Part shown: positions 6,708 to 15,359 of the stretch, one piece after another
How positions within the stretch are numbered: position 1 is the first letter of the stretch
How the letters are laid out: each line of letters starts with the position of its first letter
Assembly (NCBI RefSeq): GCF_000024265.1
Contig: NC_013204.1
Span: 1,600,180-1,664,179 of the forward strand
Direction of reading: 5' to 3'
Length of the DNA stretch: 64,000 bases
Origin: Eggerthella lenta DSM 2243
GTDB taxonomy: Bacteria > Actinomycetota > Coriobacteriia > Coriobacteriales > Eggerthellaceae
Program-made: the position numbers and the translations under genes
The notes under the pieces: model-generated
The model's database searches: none
Told to the model about the DNA's origin: nothing
What the model saw: the letters and a program-made list of their open reading frames with translations, nothing else

Positions 6708-8564
6708 TCAGTCCCAGATCAGCGTGATACGCCCATCTTTTGCAGGGGAAACCTCGCCAACGCGGCCCAAGTACGCGGTCATCAAATCGACGTTCGTCCC
6801 CGCGTCCGCATGCGCTTCCAAGACGGATCCGATGTACGACTCGTCGATCGACCCGGCCCAGGCGGCCACCGTGTACTGCGCGTCGTCGGAGATCTCGGTC
6901 CCGTCGGGCAACGTCAGGCTCAGCACGTTCTGGTCGGCGGCGCGCCAGGGCGTGTATTCCATCTTGAGACCCGAGAGCGCGTACGTCGCGTTGATCTCTT
7001 CGCCGCCGATCTTCGGATGCTCCATGAGCTTTTTCAGATCCGTTCCGCTGATCTCGTATGTCGTCAGGACATCGTCGGTCGTGACGCTGCGCAGGTTGAA
7101 GCGGTCGGCCAGGGAGATGTCCCCTTGATAGAGCTTTCCGGAATTCCCTTTGTAATAGTAGTTGTTGATCAGCAGCGCTACGTCGGCACCGGAGGCGTCG
7201 CGCATGGCGTCCGCTATAAGGTTGCTGGTCTCCAGCACGGTGAAATCCTCGGCCGCTTTTCCGATGACGGGGGTCTCCATCGATTCGTACAGATTGCAGG
7301 GTGCGAAGTCGTCGGTCGCCTTTATGATTTCCTGCATGGTCATGTTGCCGCGCATCCATTCGAATGCGGTTTCGAAATCGGACGTCATACCGACTCTGTC
7401 GGCGAAGTAAATGGAGCCTGCGTCAAGGCAGTTCTTCACGTCCCAGAACTCGGGTCGAATGTTCTGTTGGTACGATTTGACGTTGCTTATGCCGCTGAAG
7501 CACTCGAACAGGACGGCCTGCCCCTCGTCCGAGCTCAGGAAGTCCAGCGCGTCAAGCAGGATGCGCTTCTTCTGCGGGTCTTCCATGGACTTTTGGGAGG
7601 CCATCATGTTCACGCCCAGAGACATCTGCATCCATCGCTCGTTGGGCGTGTCGGTCGGAAACCCTATGAAGTCGATCTCGCAACCGGGTTTTTCCTGCTC
7701 GTACAGACTGTACATCGACAGATCGCTGGGGATCATCGCAATCTCTCCGGCATACATGGCCTGACGGTTTTGGGTAAGGCTCGACGTGAAATCGCTTTCC
7801 ACCACGATCCCTCGATCGTACAGCTGCTTGAGCGTCTCGTAGTACGGTTCAAGCAGTCCTTCGCAGGAAGCCTCTTTGTTGACCACGTCATCGTACCGGG
7901 CGCGCTTTTCCGACGTGCCGAACACTTCTCGGCTGGTCAGACCCAAACCAACGTCTTGCACGGAATATTTCAGGCAAGGGACGAAGGGACGGATGCCTTC
8001 GGCTGTGATGGCATCGCAAAGGTCGTAGAACTCATCAAGGGTTGTCGGGATTTCCCAGCCGTGCTCCTCGAAAAGCGTTTTGTTGTAGAAAATGCCTTTG
8101 ACGGAGCTGTTGATGGGCAGTTGCCGCAAAGCTCCGTCAACGCTCAGCTTTTCAAGCGCCGAAAGGTTGTAGCGGCCCGTGAACCCTTCCGCGGACAGAT
8201 CGTACGCGTATTCGCCCGACCCCACGCGCATGCCGCTGAAAACCATATCGGGTAGGTCGTTGCGTTCAGCCTGCTCTTTGACGTACGCCCTCACGTCGTT
8301 GGTGCCGGGGGCGTCGACGAAGGCGAAGCTCGCCTCGGGTATGCGCTCGCTCAAAGCCTTTTGCAACGGCTCCGAATTGAATATGGTGTAGCGACCTATG
8401 GTGATGACGGTTTTGGTCGTGTCCGTCGGCTCGTAGGTCACGATCTCGTTTTCCGTGCAGATGGGGTAGCCGGGTTCCGGTTGCGAGTGCGCGCATGAGG
8501 TCAGCCCCGCCATCGTGGCCATGACGGTCAAAGCCGCTATAAAGGTGCGTGCCCGGGTTTTCAT
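6708..8564 (-). CDS. Solute-binding lipoprotein fused to a 5'-nucleotidase C-terminal domain
   Basis: The 618-residue product starts at the ATG at 8564, overlapping the kinase stop as ATGA with AGGAGG upstream. Residues 1-24 form a lipoprotein signal with lipobox LTSC. Residues about 50-430 look like an ABC-type extracellular solute-binding protein (GIFYNKTLFEEHGWEIPTTL, SLGVNMMA). Residues about 435-618 resemble the 5'-nucleotidase C-terminal domain (ETSNLIADAMRDASGADVAL, then GDISLADRF and EISGTDLKKLMEH). The metallophosphatase half of a nucleotidase is absent, and no ABC permease or ATPase lies nearby. In an operon with a kinase, regulator and Hpt protein, it probably senses a ligand outside the membrane and signals to the kinase, rather than feeding a transporter. 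The ligand is unknown. Confidence 0.85.
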   Translation of the reverse strand: MKTRARTFIAALTVMATMAGLTSCAHSQPEPGYPICTENEIVTYEPTDTTKTVITIGRYTIFNSEPLQKALSERIPEASFAFVDAPGTNDVRAYVKEQAERNDLPDMVFSGMRVGSGEYAYDLSAEGFTGRYNLSALEKLSVDGALRQLPINSSVKGIFYNKTLFEEHGWEIPTTLDEFYDLCDAITAEGIRPFVPCLKYSVQDVGLGLTSREVFGTSEKRARYDDVVNKEASCEGLLEPYYETLKQLYDRGIVVESDFTSSLTQNRQAMYAGEIAMIPSDLSMYSLYEQEKPGCEIDFIGFPTDTPNERWMQMSLGVNMMASQKSMEDPQKKRILLDALDFLSSDEGQAVLFECFSGISNVKSYQQNIRPEFWDVKNCLDAGSIYFADRVGMTSDFETAFEWMRGNMTMQEIIKATDDFAPCNLYESMETPVIGKAAEDFTVLETSNLIADAMRDASGADVALLINNYYYKGNSGKLYQGDISLADRFNLRSVTTDDVLTTYEISGTDLKKLMEHPKIGGEEINATYALSGLKMEYTPWRAADQNVLSLTLPDGTEISDDAQYTVAAWAGSIDESYIGSVLEAHADAGTNVDLMTAYLGRVGEVSPAKDGRITLIWD

Positions 8565-10702
8565 TGCGGTTCCTCCTGTTGGTCTATAAAGCGATGGAAT
8601 ACGTCGCGAACGTCGTCGAGATTCATCGGTTTGGACAAATGATCCTGCATGCCATGGTGCAGGGAACGCTGCACGTCCTCTTCGAATGCGCCTGCCGAAA
8701 GCGCGATGATGGGAAGGCGCGCCGCGTCGGGATGGCCCGACGCCCTGATGGCGGATGCGGCTTCGAGTCCGTTCATGACGGGCATCTGGATGTCCATGAG
8801 CACGAGTGCGTAGCGCCCGGGCTCGGAGGAGGCGACCATTTCGAGCGCTTCGGCGCCGTTGCATGCCGTTTCCACGTCAACGCCGAGATCGGAGAGCAGA
8901 TCGACGATGATCTCGCGGTTCATCTCGTTGTCTTCCGCCAACAGGATGCACGTGCCGCTGTAGTCCGGTCTCGGGGTTTCCGAATCGCGGTCGTCTGCGG
9001 GGCGGCATGGCTCGTCGAGGGGCTTCAACGGTATCTCCACCACGAAGGTAGTGCCTGCGTCCTGTGCGCTTTCGACGTGCACGGTACCGCCCATCAGGCT
9101 CACCAGGTTGTGCACGATGGGAAGCCCCAATCCGCTGCCGATCTGGGTGGAGGTGAGGGATGATTGCTCTTGCTCGAACGGCTCGAACAGCCTTTTCATG
9201 AACGACTCGCTCATGCCGATGCCGGTGTCCTTCACGGTGAACCGTATGCGCGAATCCGACCCTTCCTGTGCGAGCTCTTCGCAAGAAACCAGGACGGTTC
9301 CTTGCTCGGGCGTGAATTTCACCGCGTTCGAAACCAGGTTGACCAAACATTGCTTGATTCTGGTGTCGTCGCCGAGGAAGCGCTCGTGAACAAGATGGCG
9401 CGAAGACTCCTTGAGCACCACGCCCTTCTTCTCGGCAGGACCGCTTTGCAAAACGATGATGGAATCCAGAAGATCGGGCAGTGCGAACGGACGGTTCGCC
9501 ATGGTCATCTTTCCGCTTTCTATGCGGCTCAGATCCAGCATGTCGTTGATGATGGAGAGCAGGTACTCCCCGGATTTCCTCGAGGTTTCCAGGTGTTTTT
9601 TCAGGGTCTTTGAATCGTCTATGGAACGCAGGGCCAATTCGTTGGATCCCATGATGGCGTTGAGCGGCGTGCGTATGTCATGCGACATCTTGGTCAAGAA
9701 GTCGCTCTTCAGGTTCACGCGCGCGCTCTCTATCTTGACTTTCTGGTTCCTGCTTACGAAGTAGTACATCCAGCTGATCGAAAGCATCGCGACTATCAGC
9801 ACGATGACCGCAACCAGCCCGATGACGCTCTGCATGCCCTCGAAGGTCTTTTGAGCGGTTCTCGAAACGGGGATGGCCATGACGATGTTGCGGCCCTCGC
9901 CGTCGGGGAAGCTTTGCAGAAGCCACGTGTCGCCTTGGAAGCTCATGAGGAATTGAGCTTCCGTGCAGTTTTTCAGGGAAGATCTCAGCGTGTCCACCAC
10001 AGCTTGATCAACGTGCTCCTTTTCGAGGATCTGCACGATGTTGTGGCTTTCGAAGCTCTTGTTGGCTTGGGAATCCGAAGGCCTCAGCAGGATCACGCCG
10101 TTCTCGTCCACGACATACGATGCGCCCTGGCCGTTGAAGATGGGGAGGATGGCCACGTCGGCGTATTGCTGGGCATCCACCACCTTGAGAAGGCCTGCGA
10201 TGGGCATGCCGTCGACGACGACGCCTTCGACGGGTGCCGCGAACACCCAGAAATCGCCTTTGCTTTGCACGGTGCAGAACTCGGATTTCACGTCTTCCCA
10301 GGTATGGATGTTCTCGGTGAGCATGGTGCTCGATATGACGATGGCCTGCCCTTCAAGCGACAAGCACCTCCCGTCCTCGGCAAGCAGGTACGTCTCGTTC
10401 GAGTCGCCGAGGAGGCTCTTCACCTCCTCCATGGTGATCGCGCCGGAGTGCGTGAGGAAACGCGCCGACATTTCGGCGTCCTCCTCGTGACCTTGCTTGA
10501 GCAGCTTGAGCTTCTTCGAGATCAGGCTGCCGATCTGCTGCACGGACTCGACGCGCTCCTCGTTGATCGACTGGTTGAGGTTGCTGTACGTTCCCGCGAA
10601 GGCGAAAACCGAGACCAGCAGCATCGCCAAGAGCAGCCCGCTTACCGCTTTGAGCCAGACGGGGGCCTCCGCCAGAGACGACCCATCTATGCGCTTCGTC
10701 AT
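8561..10702 (-). CDS. Hybrid sensor histidine kinase (extracellular sensor, HisKA, HATPase, receiver)
   Basis: The protein has 713 residues. One membrane helix (about 18-38) and a second (about 291-315) enclose a roughly 250-residue extracytoplasmic region that could be a Cache-type sensor (for example SYVVDENGVILLRP). The HisKA box MSHDIRTPLNAIMG places the phospho-acceptor at His341. The ATP-binding boxes follow (NLVSNAVKFTPEQGT, DTGIGMSE, GSGLGLPIV). A C-terminal receiver domain (about 585-705) has Asp637 in LVLMDIQMPVMNG. A hybrid kinase needs an Hpt partner, and one is encoded in the same operon (12809-13177). The adjacent lipoprotein is the likely ligand-binding partner. The 5' end overlaps the regulator stop by 4 nt. 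Confidence 0.93.
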   Translation of the reverse strand: MTKRIDGSSLAEAPVWLKAVSGLLLAMLLVSVFAFAGTYSNLNQSINEERVESVQQIGSLISKKLKLLKQGHEEDAEMSARFLTHSGAITMEEVKSLLGDSNETYLLAEDGRCLSLEGQAIVISSTMLTENIHTWEDVKSEFCTVQSKGDFWVFAAPVEGVVVDGMPIAGLLKVVDAQQYADVAILPIFNGQGASYVVDENGVILLRPSDSQANKSFESHNIVQILEKEHVDQAVVDTLRSSLKNCTEAQFLMSFQGDTWLLQSFPDGEGRNIVMAIPVSRTAQKTFEGMQSVIGLVAVIVLIVAMLSISWMYYFVSRNQKVKIESARVNLKSDFLTKMSHDIRTPLNAIMGSNELALRSIDDSKTLKKHLETSRKSGEYLLSIINDMLDLSRIESGKMTMANRPFALPDLLDSIIVLQSGPAEKKGVVLKESSRHLVHERFLGDDTRIKQCLVNLVSNAVKFTPEQGTVLVSCEELAQEGSDSRIRFTVKDTGIGMSESFMKRLFEPFEQEQSSLTSTQIGSGLGLPIVHNLVSLMGGTVHVESAQDAGTTFVVEIPLKPLDEPCRPADDRDSETPRPDYSGTCILLAEDNEMNREIIVDLLSDLGVDVETACNGAEALEMVASSEPGRYALVLMDIQMPVMNGLEAASAIRASGHPDAARLPIIALSAGAFEEDVQRSLHHGMQDHLSKPMNLDDVRDVFHRFIDQQEEPQ

Positions 10703-12804
10703 CTGCGGGATCCTTCAAGGTTTTCCGGCTCCGGTTCCGGCTCCTGATCCTGGCGGCAGATCTCCGAAAGCACGGACAGGAGCCCGGCCATCGAGTCCTC
10801 GTAGAAGCAGCAGCGGTCCCGTCCGAGCTGCTTGGCCGCGTAGAGCGCCTGGTCCGCGCGGTGGAACAAGTCGTCGTAGCAGGTCGCGTGCGCGGGGAAC
10901 AGGGCGACGCCCATGCTGACGGTCATGGGGTATTCGTCGCTCGAGCTTGCAAGCGATTCGAAAACCCGCTTGCAAGCCGCGCAGGGGTCGTCCTCGTATT
11001 CGATGAAGACGAGGAACTCGTCTCCGCCGATGCGGGCGGTGACGTCCGATTCGCGGACGCTGCGCTGCACGCGCAGAGCCATCTGCTTCAGGATTTTGTC
11101 GCCGAACAGGTGACCGTAGCTGTCGTTAGCCGTCTTGAACTGATCCAAGTCGAACAGCATGAGCGCGAATCGCTTTTCGTCGTGCTCATGCCGTTCGAGC
11201 TGCGGCAGGATGGCCTGCCGGGCGGCTTCCCGATGGAACATGCCCGTGAGCGGGTCGGTGCTCGCTTGGCGCACAAGGCGGTCGAGCTTCAGCTGCTCTT
11301 CATGCACGTCCACGCATTTGCCGATGAAGCCGGTCAGGGCCTCTTCGTCGTTTCCCAGCCAAAGAGGGCGCGCGAGGATCTTATGCCAACGCTTTTGGTT
11401 GTTGACGTGGAGCAGGTAGCTCGAGCTCACGTTGGGGTTGTCGGGGGTCGCGGAAAGGATGAGGTCGCGCAAGCTGAGCAAATCTTCCCGCATGATGATC
11501 TGGTGAAGGCGCACGTGCCCGAGCGGGTTCGGGACGATGCTGGACAGCCCCAACATTTCCGCACCCCATTCGGACAGCATCAATAGGTCGGTTTTCACGT
11601 TGTATTCGAACTGAATTTCCTGAGACAAATGGGCGAAGAACTGGTATTTTGTTCGCTCTTGTTCCAAAAGGGCCAGCGTTCGGTTGGAGACGTCGCCTGT
11701 TTGCATCATGCTGCGCGTGATGTCGAGCATGTCCTCCTTCGTGATGCGGCCGAGCGATTTCATATCCATTTCGCTCTTCAGCTGAGGGGCGATGTCCACC
11801 AAGCACTGCAAAAGCAGCGGATTGAACGCCCCGCATTCGCCGTAGAGGATCATGCGCATCGATTCTTCGTGCGAGATGGCTTCTTTGTACACCCGCTTGT
11901 GGGTCAAGGCGTCGTACACGTCCGCCAGCGCAACCACCTGGGCCTCGATAGGGATCTGCTCTCCTACCAGAGCGTCGGGGTATCCGCCTCCGTCGTAGCG
12001 CTCGTGGTGCCATCGGCAAATGTCGCGCGCCACCCGCACCAGCTCCTCGTCTGGGTAGTAGCGGGTGCTCTCCAAGATGTTGGCGCCTGCCATGCTGTGG
12101 GCCTTCATGACGACCCACTCGTCGGCCGAGAGGGAACCGGGATTGTTCAGGATATGCTCGGGCACCGAGATCTTGCCGATGTCGTGCAAGGAGGAGGCGT
12201 TGGCGATCAGCGATATCTTCGATCGGATGGATGCGTAGCGGTCGGACGTGCGGCACAGCTGGGTGAGCAGCATCTTGGTGATGGAGCGGATGTTGAGCAC
12301 GTGCATGCCGCTTTCGCCGTTGCGGAACTCGACGATATGGCTCAGCAGCTCCACCATGATAAGGTTGCTCTTCTCCTTATCGAGCATCTGCTCGGTCACC
12401 ATGTTCTCCAGCATGTTCTGCTTGGAGTACAGCATCACGGTGTTCGACGCGCGCCGTTGCACGGTCTTGGGGTCGAAGGGTCGGCTGATGAATTCGGTGG
12501 CGCCTAGGTCGTAGGCGTTGTCTATGTACGAGGAAGAGCTTTCCGCGGAGATGATGATGACGGGGACGCGTTCGATCCACTTGTTCTTGCTCATGATGGC
12601 GAGCACTTCGAAGCCATCCATTTCGGGCATCACGATGTCGAGCAGCACGAGGGAGATATCGAACTGGTGCTTTTCAAACTGCGAGATGGCCTCCAGTCCG
12701 TTTTCGGCTTCTATGATGTCGTACTCGTCGGACAGGATGTCGGCCAGCATGGAGCGGTTCAGTTCGGAATCGTCCACGATCAGAGCAAGGTTGCGGTCCT
12801 TCAT
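10699..12804 (-). CDS. Response regulator with HD-GYP, PAS-like and GGDEF domains
   Basis: The protein has 701 residues from the ATG at 12804. The receiver domain (about 5-120) carries Asp56 in LVLLDIVMPEMDG. An HD-GYP cyclic di-GMP phosphodiesterase domain follows (about 145-345), with SLHDIGK at 205-211 and HHERYDGGGYPD at 266-277. A PAS-like segment spans about 395-505. The GGDEF diguanylate cyclase domain (about 515-680) has RIGGDEFLVF at 591-600 and an intact inhibitory-site RESD five residues before it. Both catalytic signatures look complete, so the protein could both make and degrade cyclic di-GMP under phosphorelay control. The C-terminus is acidic, then ends in basic residues. It is the probable output of the kinase-Hpt relay. 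Confidence 0.93.
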   Translation of the reverse strand: MKDRNLALIVDDSELNRSMLADILSDEYDIIEAENGLEAISQFEKHQFDISLVLLDIVMPEMDGFEVLAIMSKNKWIERVPVIIISAESSSSYIDNAYDLGATEFISRPFDPKTVQRRASNTVMLYSKQNMLENMVTEQMLDKEKSNLIMVELLSHIVEFRNGESGMHVLNIRSITKMLLTQLCRTSDRYASIRSKISLIANASSLHDIGKISVPEHILNNPGSLSADEWVVMKAHSMAGANILESTRYYPDEELVRVARDICRWHHERYDGGGYPDALVGEQIPIEAQVVALADVYDALTHKRVYKEAISHEESMRMILYGECGAFNPLLLQCLVDIAPQLKSEMDMKSLGRITKEDMLDITRSMMQTGDVSNRTLALLEQERTKYQFFAHLSQEIQFEYNVKTDLLMLSEWGAEMLGLSSIVPNPLGHVRLHQIIMREDLLSLRDLILSATPDNPNVSSSYLLHVNNQKRWHKILARPLWLGNDEEALTGFIGKCVDVHEEQLKLDRLVRQASTDPLTGMFHREAARQAILPQLERHEHDEKRFALMLFDLDQFKTANDSYGHLFGDKILKQMALRVQRSVRESDVTARIGGDEFLVFIEYEDDPCAACKRVFESLASSSDEYPMTVSMGVALFPAHATCYDDLFHRADQALYAAKQLGRDRCCFYEDSMAGLLSVLSEICRQDQEPEPEPENLEGSRR

Positions 12805-12808
12805 GGCC

Positions 12809-13177
12809 CTATCTTTCCTCGGCGTCGTCCGGCAGGGCGTCGATGCGGGCGATCGCCTCTTGATAAACTTGCTTGGTTTCCTTGAACAAAGGCGCGATAG
12901 CTTCGTTGGGCTCCTGCGAGCGCAAGGCTTCCGTGAGTTTGGACGAGCAGTCTGCAAGCTTTGTCAGCCCTAAGTTGAGCGATGCCCCTTTGATGGCGTG
13001 CGCCGCGCGAAAGGCGGCTTGGTAGTCTTGGTTTTCGACGGCTTCGCACAGATCGTCGAAAGAAGGGTCCCGTCTCATGATGCGCAGGTATTTCACCATG
13101 CGCTCGTTCCCGCCGATCCTGCGAAGCGCTTCGGAGTAGTCGGCGTCCATGTGAGCGTAAAGGCTTTCCGACGTCAT
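12809..13177 (-). CDS. Histidine phosphotransfer (Hpt) domain protein
   Basis: A 122-residue all-helical protein with the Hpt signature AAHAIKGASLNLG, whose His is the phospho-acceptor, near residue 60. It is the first gene of the cassette and ends 4 nt before the regulator start. Hpt proteins carry phosphate between the receiver domain of a hybrid kinase and the receiver of a response regulator. Both partners are the next two genes, so a complete His-Asp-His-Asp relay is encoded here. The upstream gap (13178-13294) holds no other gene, and no strong promoter was identified in it. Confidence 0.92.
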   Translation of the reverse strand: MTSESLYAHMDADYSEALRRIGGNERMVKYLRIMRRDPSFDDLCEAVENQDYQAAFRAAHAIKGASLNLGLTKLADCSSKLTEALRSQEPNEAIAPLFKETKQVYQEAIARIDALPDDAEER

Positions 13178-13294
13178 TTCGCTCGCTCGCCCCGCCTTCG
13201 TATTGATTGGATAACGTGCTGATTATTTTACTGTAAAACAAAACGGGCTTCATCTGAAATCTTGAGTGGATTGGATTCAAATACCTTTAAATAC

Positions 13295-13336
13295 GTTGTT
13301 TTCCTCCATCGCTCGGGGCAACGTCGCGGCGGGAGC
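13295..13336 (+). repeat. 42-bp direct repeat, copy 2 (right flank of signalling cassette)
   Basis: Identical over 42 bp, and in the same orientation, to 6625-6666. It lies between the Hpt gene start and rpe. Twelve bases further on is a TAGAAT -10 box (13348-13353) that may serve rpe, so this copy overlaps the probable rpe promoter region. Copy 1 lacks the TAGAAT box. Confidence 0.85.
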
Positions 13337-13384
13337 GGACCTTGCGCTAGAATGGGCGCAACGACGATGAGGAAGGACACGAGC

Positions 13385-14092
13385 ATGTTCGAACCGGTGA
13401 AAATAGCGCCATCCATTCTGTCGGCCGATTTCATGCATCTCGGTCGCGACATCGAGCTGATCGAGAAAGCGGGCGCAGGATACGTCCACGTCGACGTCAT
13501 GGACGGCCATTTCGTGCCGAACCTCACGATGGGCGTGCCCGTCGTCAAGCAGCTGAAGAAGGCCACGAGCCTGCCGCTCGACGTGCATCTCATGATAGCG
13601 AACCCGCTGGAGCAGCTGCCTTGGTTCCTCGATGCAGGAGCGGACTCGGTGACCGTGCATGCCGAGGCGCTCGACGCCGACGGGCTGGCGCGCGCCGTCG
13701 CGGCCATTCATGCGGCGGGGGCGAAGGCGGCCGTCAGCGTCAAGCCCCGCACGGCGGTCGGCGCGCTGGCGCCGGTGCTTGCCGATCTGGACATGGTGCT
13801 GGTCATGAGCGTAGAGCCGGGATTCTCCGGGCAGAGCTACATCGAGGGCAGCGAGGCTAAGGTGACGCGCATCACCGAGATGGCGCGTGCGGTGGGCGCC
13901 TCTCCGCTCATCCAGGTGGACGGCGGCATCGGGGAGGTCACGGCTCCTATCGTGGCCGCAGCCGGAGCCGACGTGCTCGTGTGCGGAAACGCCGTTTTCG
14001 CGGCCGAGGATCCTGCCGCCGCGCTCGCGGCGGTGCAGGCGGCGGCCGAGGAGGCGCGCCTGGCGGCGCTGGCCGTGTCGAAGGAGGCGTAA
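13385..14092 (+). CDS. rpe: Ribulose-phosphate 3-epimerase
   Basis: Rpe interconverts ribulose-5-phosphate and xylulose-5-phosphate in the pentose phosphate pathway. The 235-residue TIM-barrel product has all family landmarks: APSILSADF at the start, HVDVMDGHFVPNLT with a metal-binding His-Asp pair, LDVHLMI, VMSVEPGFSGQ and QVDGGI. The frame is open upstream through the 42-bp repeat, but the ATG at 13385, preceded by GAGGAAGG, gives the normal N-terminus. A TAGAAT -10 box lies at 13348. The stop is 5 nt from the cysteine desulfurase gene, with which it is probably co-transcribed. Confidence 0.96.
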   Translation: MFEPVKIAPSILSADFMHLGRDIELIEKAGAGYVHVDVMDGHFVPNLTMGVPVVKQLKKATSLPLDVHLMIANPLEQLPWFLDAGADSVTVHAEALDADGLARAVAAIHAAGAKAAVSVKPRTAVGALAPVLADLDMVLVMSVEPGFSGQSYIEGSEAKVTRITEMARAVGASPLIQVDGGIGEVTAPIVAAAGADVLVCGNAVFAAEDPAAALAAVQAAAEEARLAALAVSKEA

Positions 14093-14097
14093 GCGCA

Positions 14098-15303
14098 ATG
14101 GCGTCCGTGCCGAACGACTACGTGTACCTCGACTACGCCGCGACGGCGCCCTTATGCGAGGAGGCCGCCGAGGCCATGGCCCCTTATCAGGTGCCCGGCC
14201 GCGCGAACCTCGCGGTCGGCGGCAACGCGAATTCGCTCCACGGGCCCGGCCGTGCCGCGTTCGCCGCGCTCGAGGAAGCGCGCCGATCCATCGCGCGCGA
14301 CCTCGGCGCGCGTCGTCCCGACGAGATCGTGTTCACCAGCGGCGCCACCGAGGCCGACGACGCGGCCCTGCTGGGCATCGCGCAGGCCGCCGCGGACGAG
14401 CGCCGTCGGCGCGGAGCAGGGGATTTCGTCCCGCACGTCGTGGTCACCGCGGTCGAGCACGACGCTGTGCTGGCGCCCGCGAAGCGTCTGGAATCGCAGG
14501 GTTTCCGCGTCACGCGGCTCGCCCCGAACCGTCAGGGCTTCATCGAGGAGCGCGCGTTGGAGGCGGCGCTCGACGCCGATACGGTGCTCGTGTCGGTGCA
14601 GGCCGCCAACAGCGAAGTCGGCAGCATCCAGCCCATCGCCGATCTCGCCCGTGTCGCGCACGATCATGCCGCGCTGTTCCACACCGATGCCGTGCAGGCG
14701 CTGGGGAAAGCTCGCGTGAACCTGCAGGAGCTCGACGTGGACGCCGCGTCCTTCTCGGCTCATAAGGTGGGCGGCCCCAAAGGCGCCGGCGCGCTGTATC
14801 TGCGCGCCCGCACGCCGTTTCATGCCTACGCTATTGGCGGCGGCCAGGAAGGAGGCCGGCGCAGCGGCACGCAGAACGTGGCCGGCATCGTCGGGTTCGC
14901 GGCAGCCGTGCATGCGGCGACCGCGATGCAGGAGGCGGAGGCGGCTCGCCTGCGGGTTCTGCGCGACAGGCTGTACGAGCGGCTGGGCGCCATCGACGCG
15001 GTGGAGGCCACCGTGGACGTTGCGCCGGGCAGCGAGGATTTCCTTCCGAACATCGTGCATGTGCTGGTGGACGGTTTGGAAAGCGAAACGCTCATCCTTC
15101 GCTTCGACATGCAGGGCTTCGGCGTGTCGGGCGGGTCTGCCTGCTCGTCGCACTCGCTGGAACCCAGCCACGTGCTGCGTTCCCTCGGCATCGACGCCGA
15201 CCGCGCGCACGGCGCCCTGCGCATCTCGATGGGGCGCTACACCGACGAAGCCGATGTCGAAGCCTTCGCGGTCGCCATGGAGAAGAGCCTGAACTGGAAC
15301 TGA
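14098..15303 (+). CDS. Cysteine desulfurase (NifS/IscS-type, class V aminotransferase)
   Basis: A PLP enzyme of 401 residues that releases sulfur from cysteine for Fe-S clusters or tRNA thiolation. The N-terminus YLDYAATAPL, the segment FTSGATEADDAALLG, the PLP-binding Lys223 in SFSAHKVGGPKG and the persulfide-forming Cys349 in SGGSACSSHSLEPSHVL are all present. No Fe-S scaffold or thiolase gene is adjacent, so its acceptor cannot be told from the context. It follows rpe by 5 nt and precedes a PHP phosphatase. The ATG at 14098 gives the standard start of the fold. Confidence 0.93.
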   Translation: MASVPNDYVYLDYAATAPLCEEAAEAMAPYQVPGRANLAVGGNANSLHGPGRAAFAALEEARRSIARDLGARRPDEIVFTSGATEADDAALLGIAQAAADERRRRGAGDFVPHVVVTAVEHDAVLAPAKRLESQGFRVTRLAPNRQGFIEERALEAALDADTVLVSVQAANSEVGSIQPIADLARVAHDHAALFHTDAVQALGKARVNLQELDVDAASFSAHKVGGPKGAGALYLRARTPFHAYAIGGGQEGGRRSGTQNVAGIVGFAAAVHAATAMQEAEAARLRVLRDRLYERLGAIDAVEATVDVAPGSEDFLPNIVHVLVDGLESETLILRFDMQGFGVSGGSACSSHSLEPSHVLRSLGIDADRAHGALRISMGRYTDEADVEAFAVAMEKSLNWN

Positions 15304-15359
15304 GGATCGAGGACGCGCGAGCTTGGTCGCGTCGATGAGCGTCGAGGAGCGCTGAGCCT

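Noticed and set aside
3760-7359. A very long minus-strand open frame of about 1200 codons
   Set aside because: It is an Arg/Ala/Gly-rich shadow frame opposite or out of phase with the VanZ-RDD-YjeF, alkyltransferase-like and lipoprotein genes. GC-rich DNA gives many such frames, and it has no motif.
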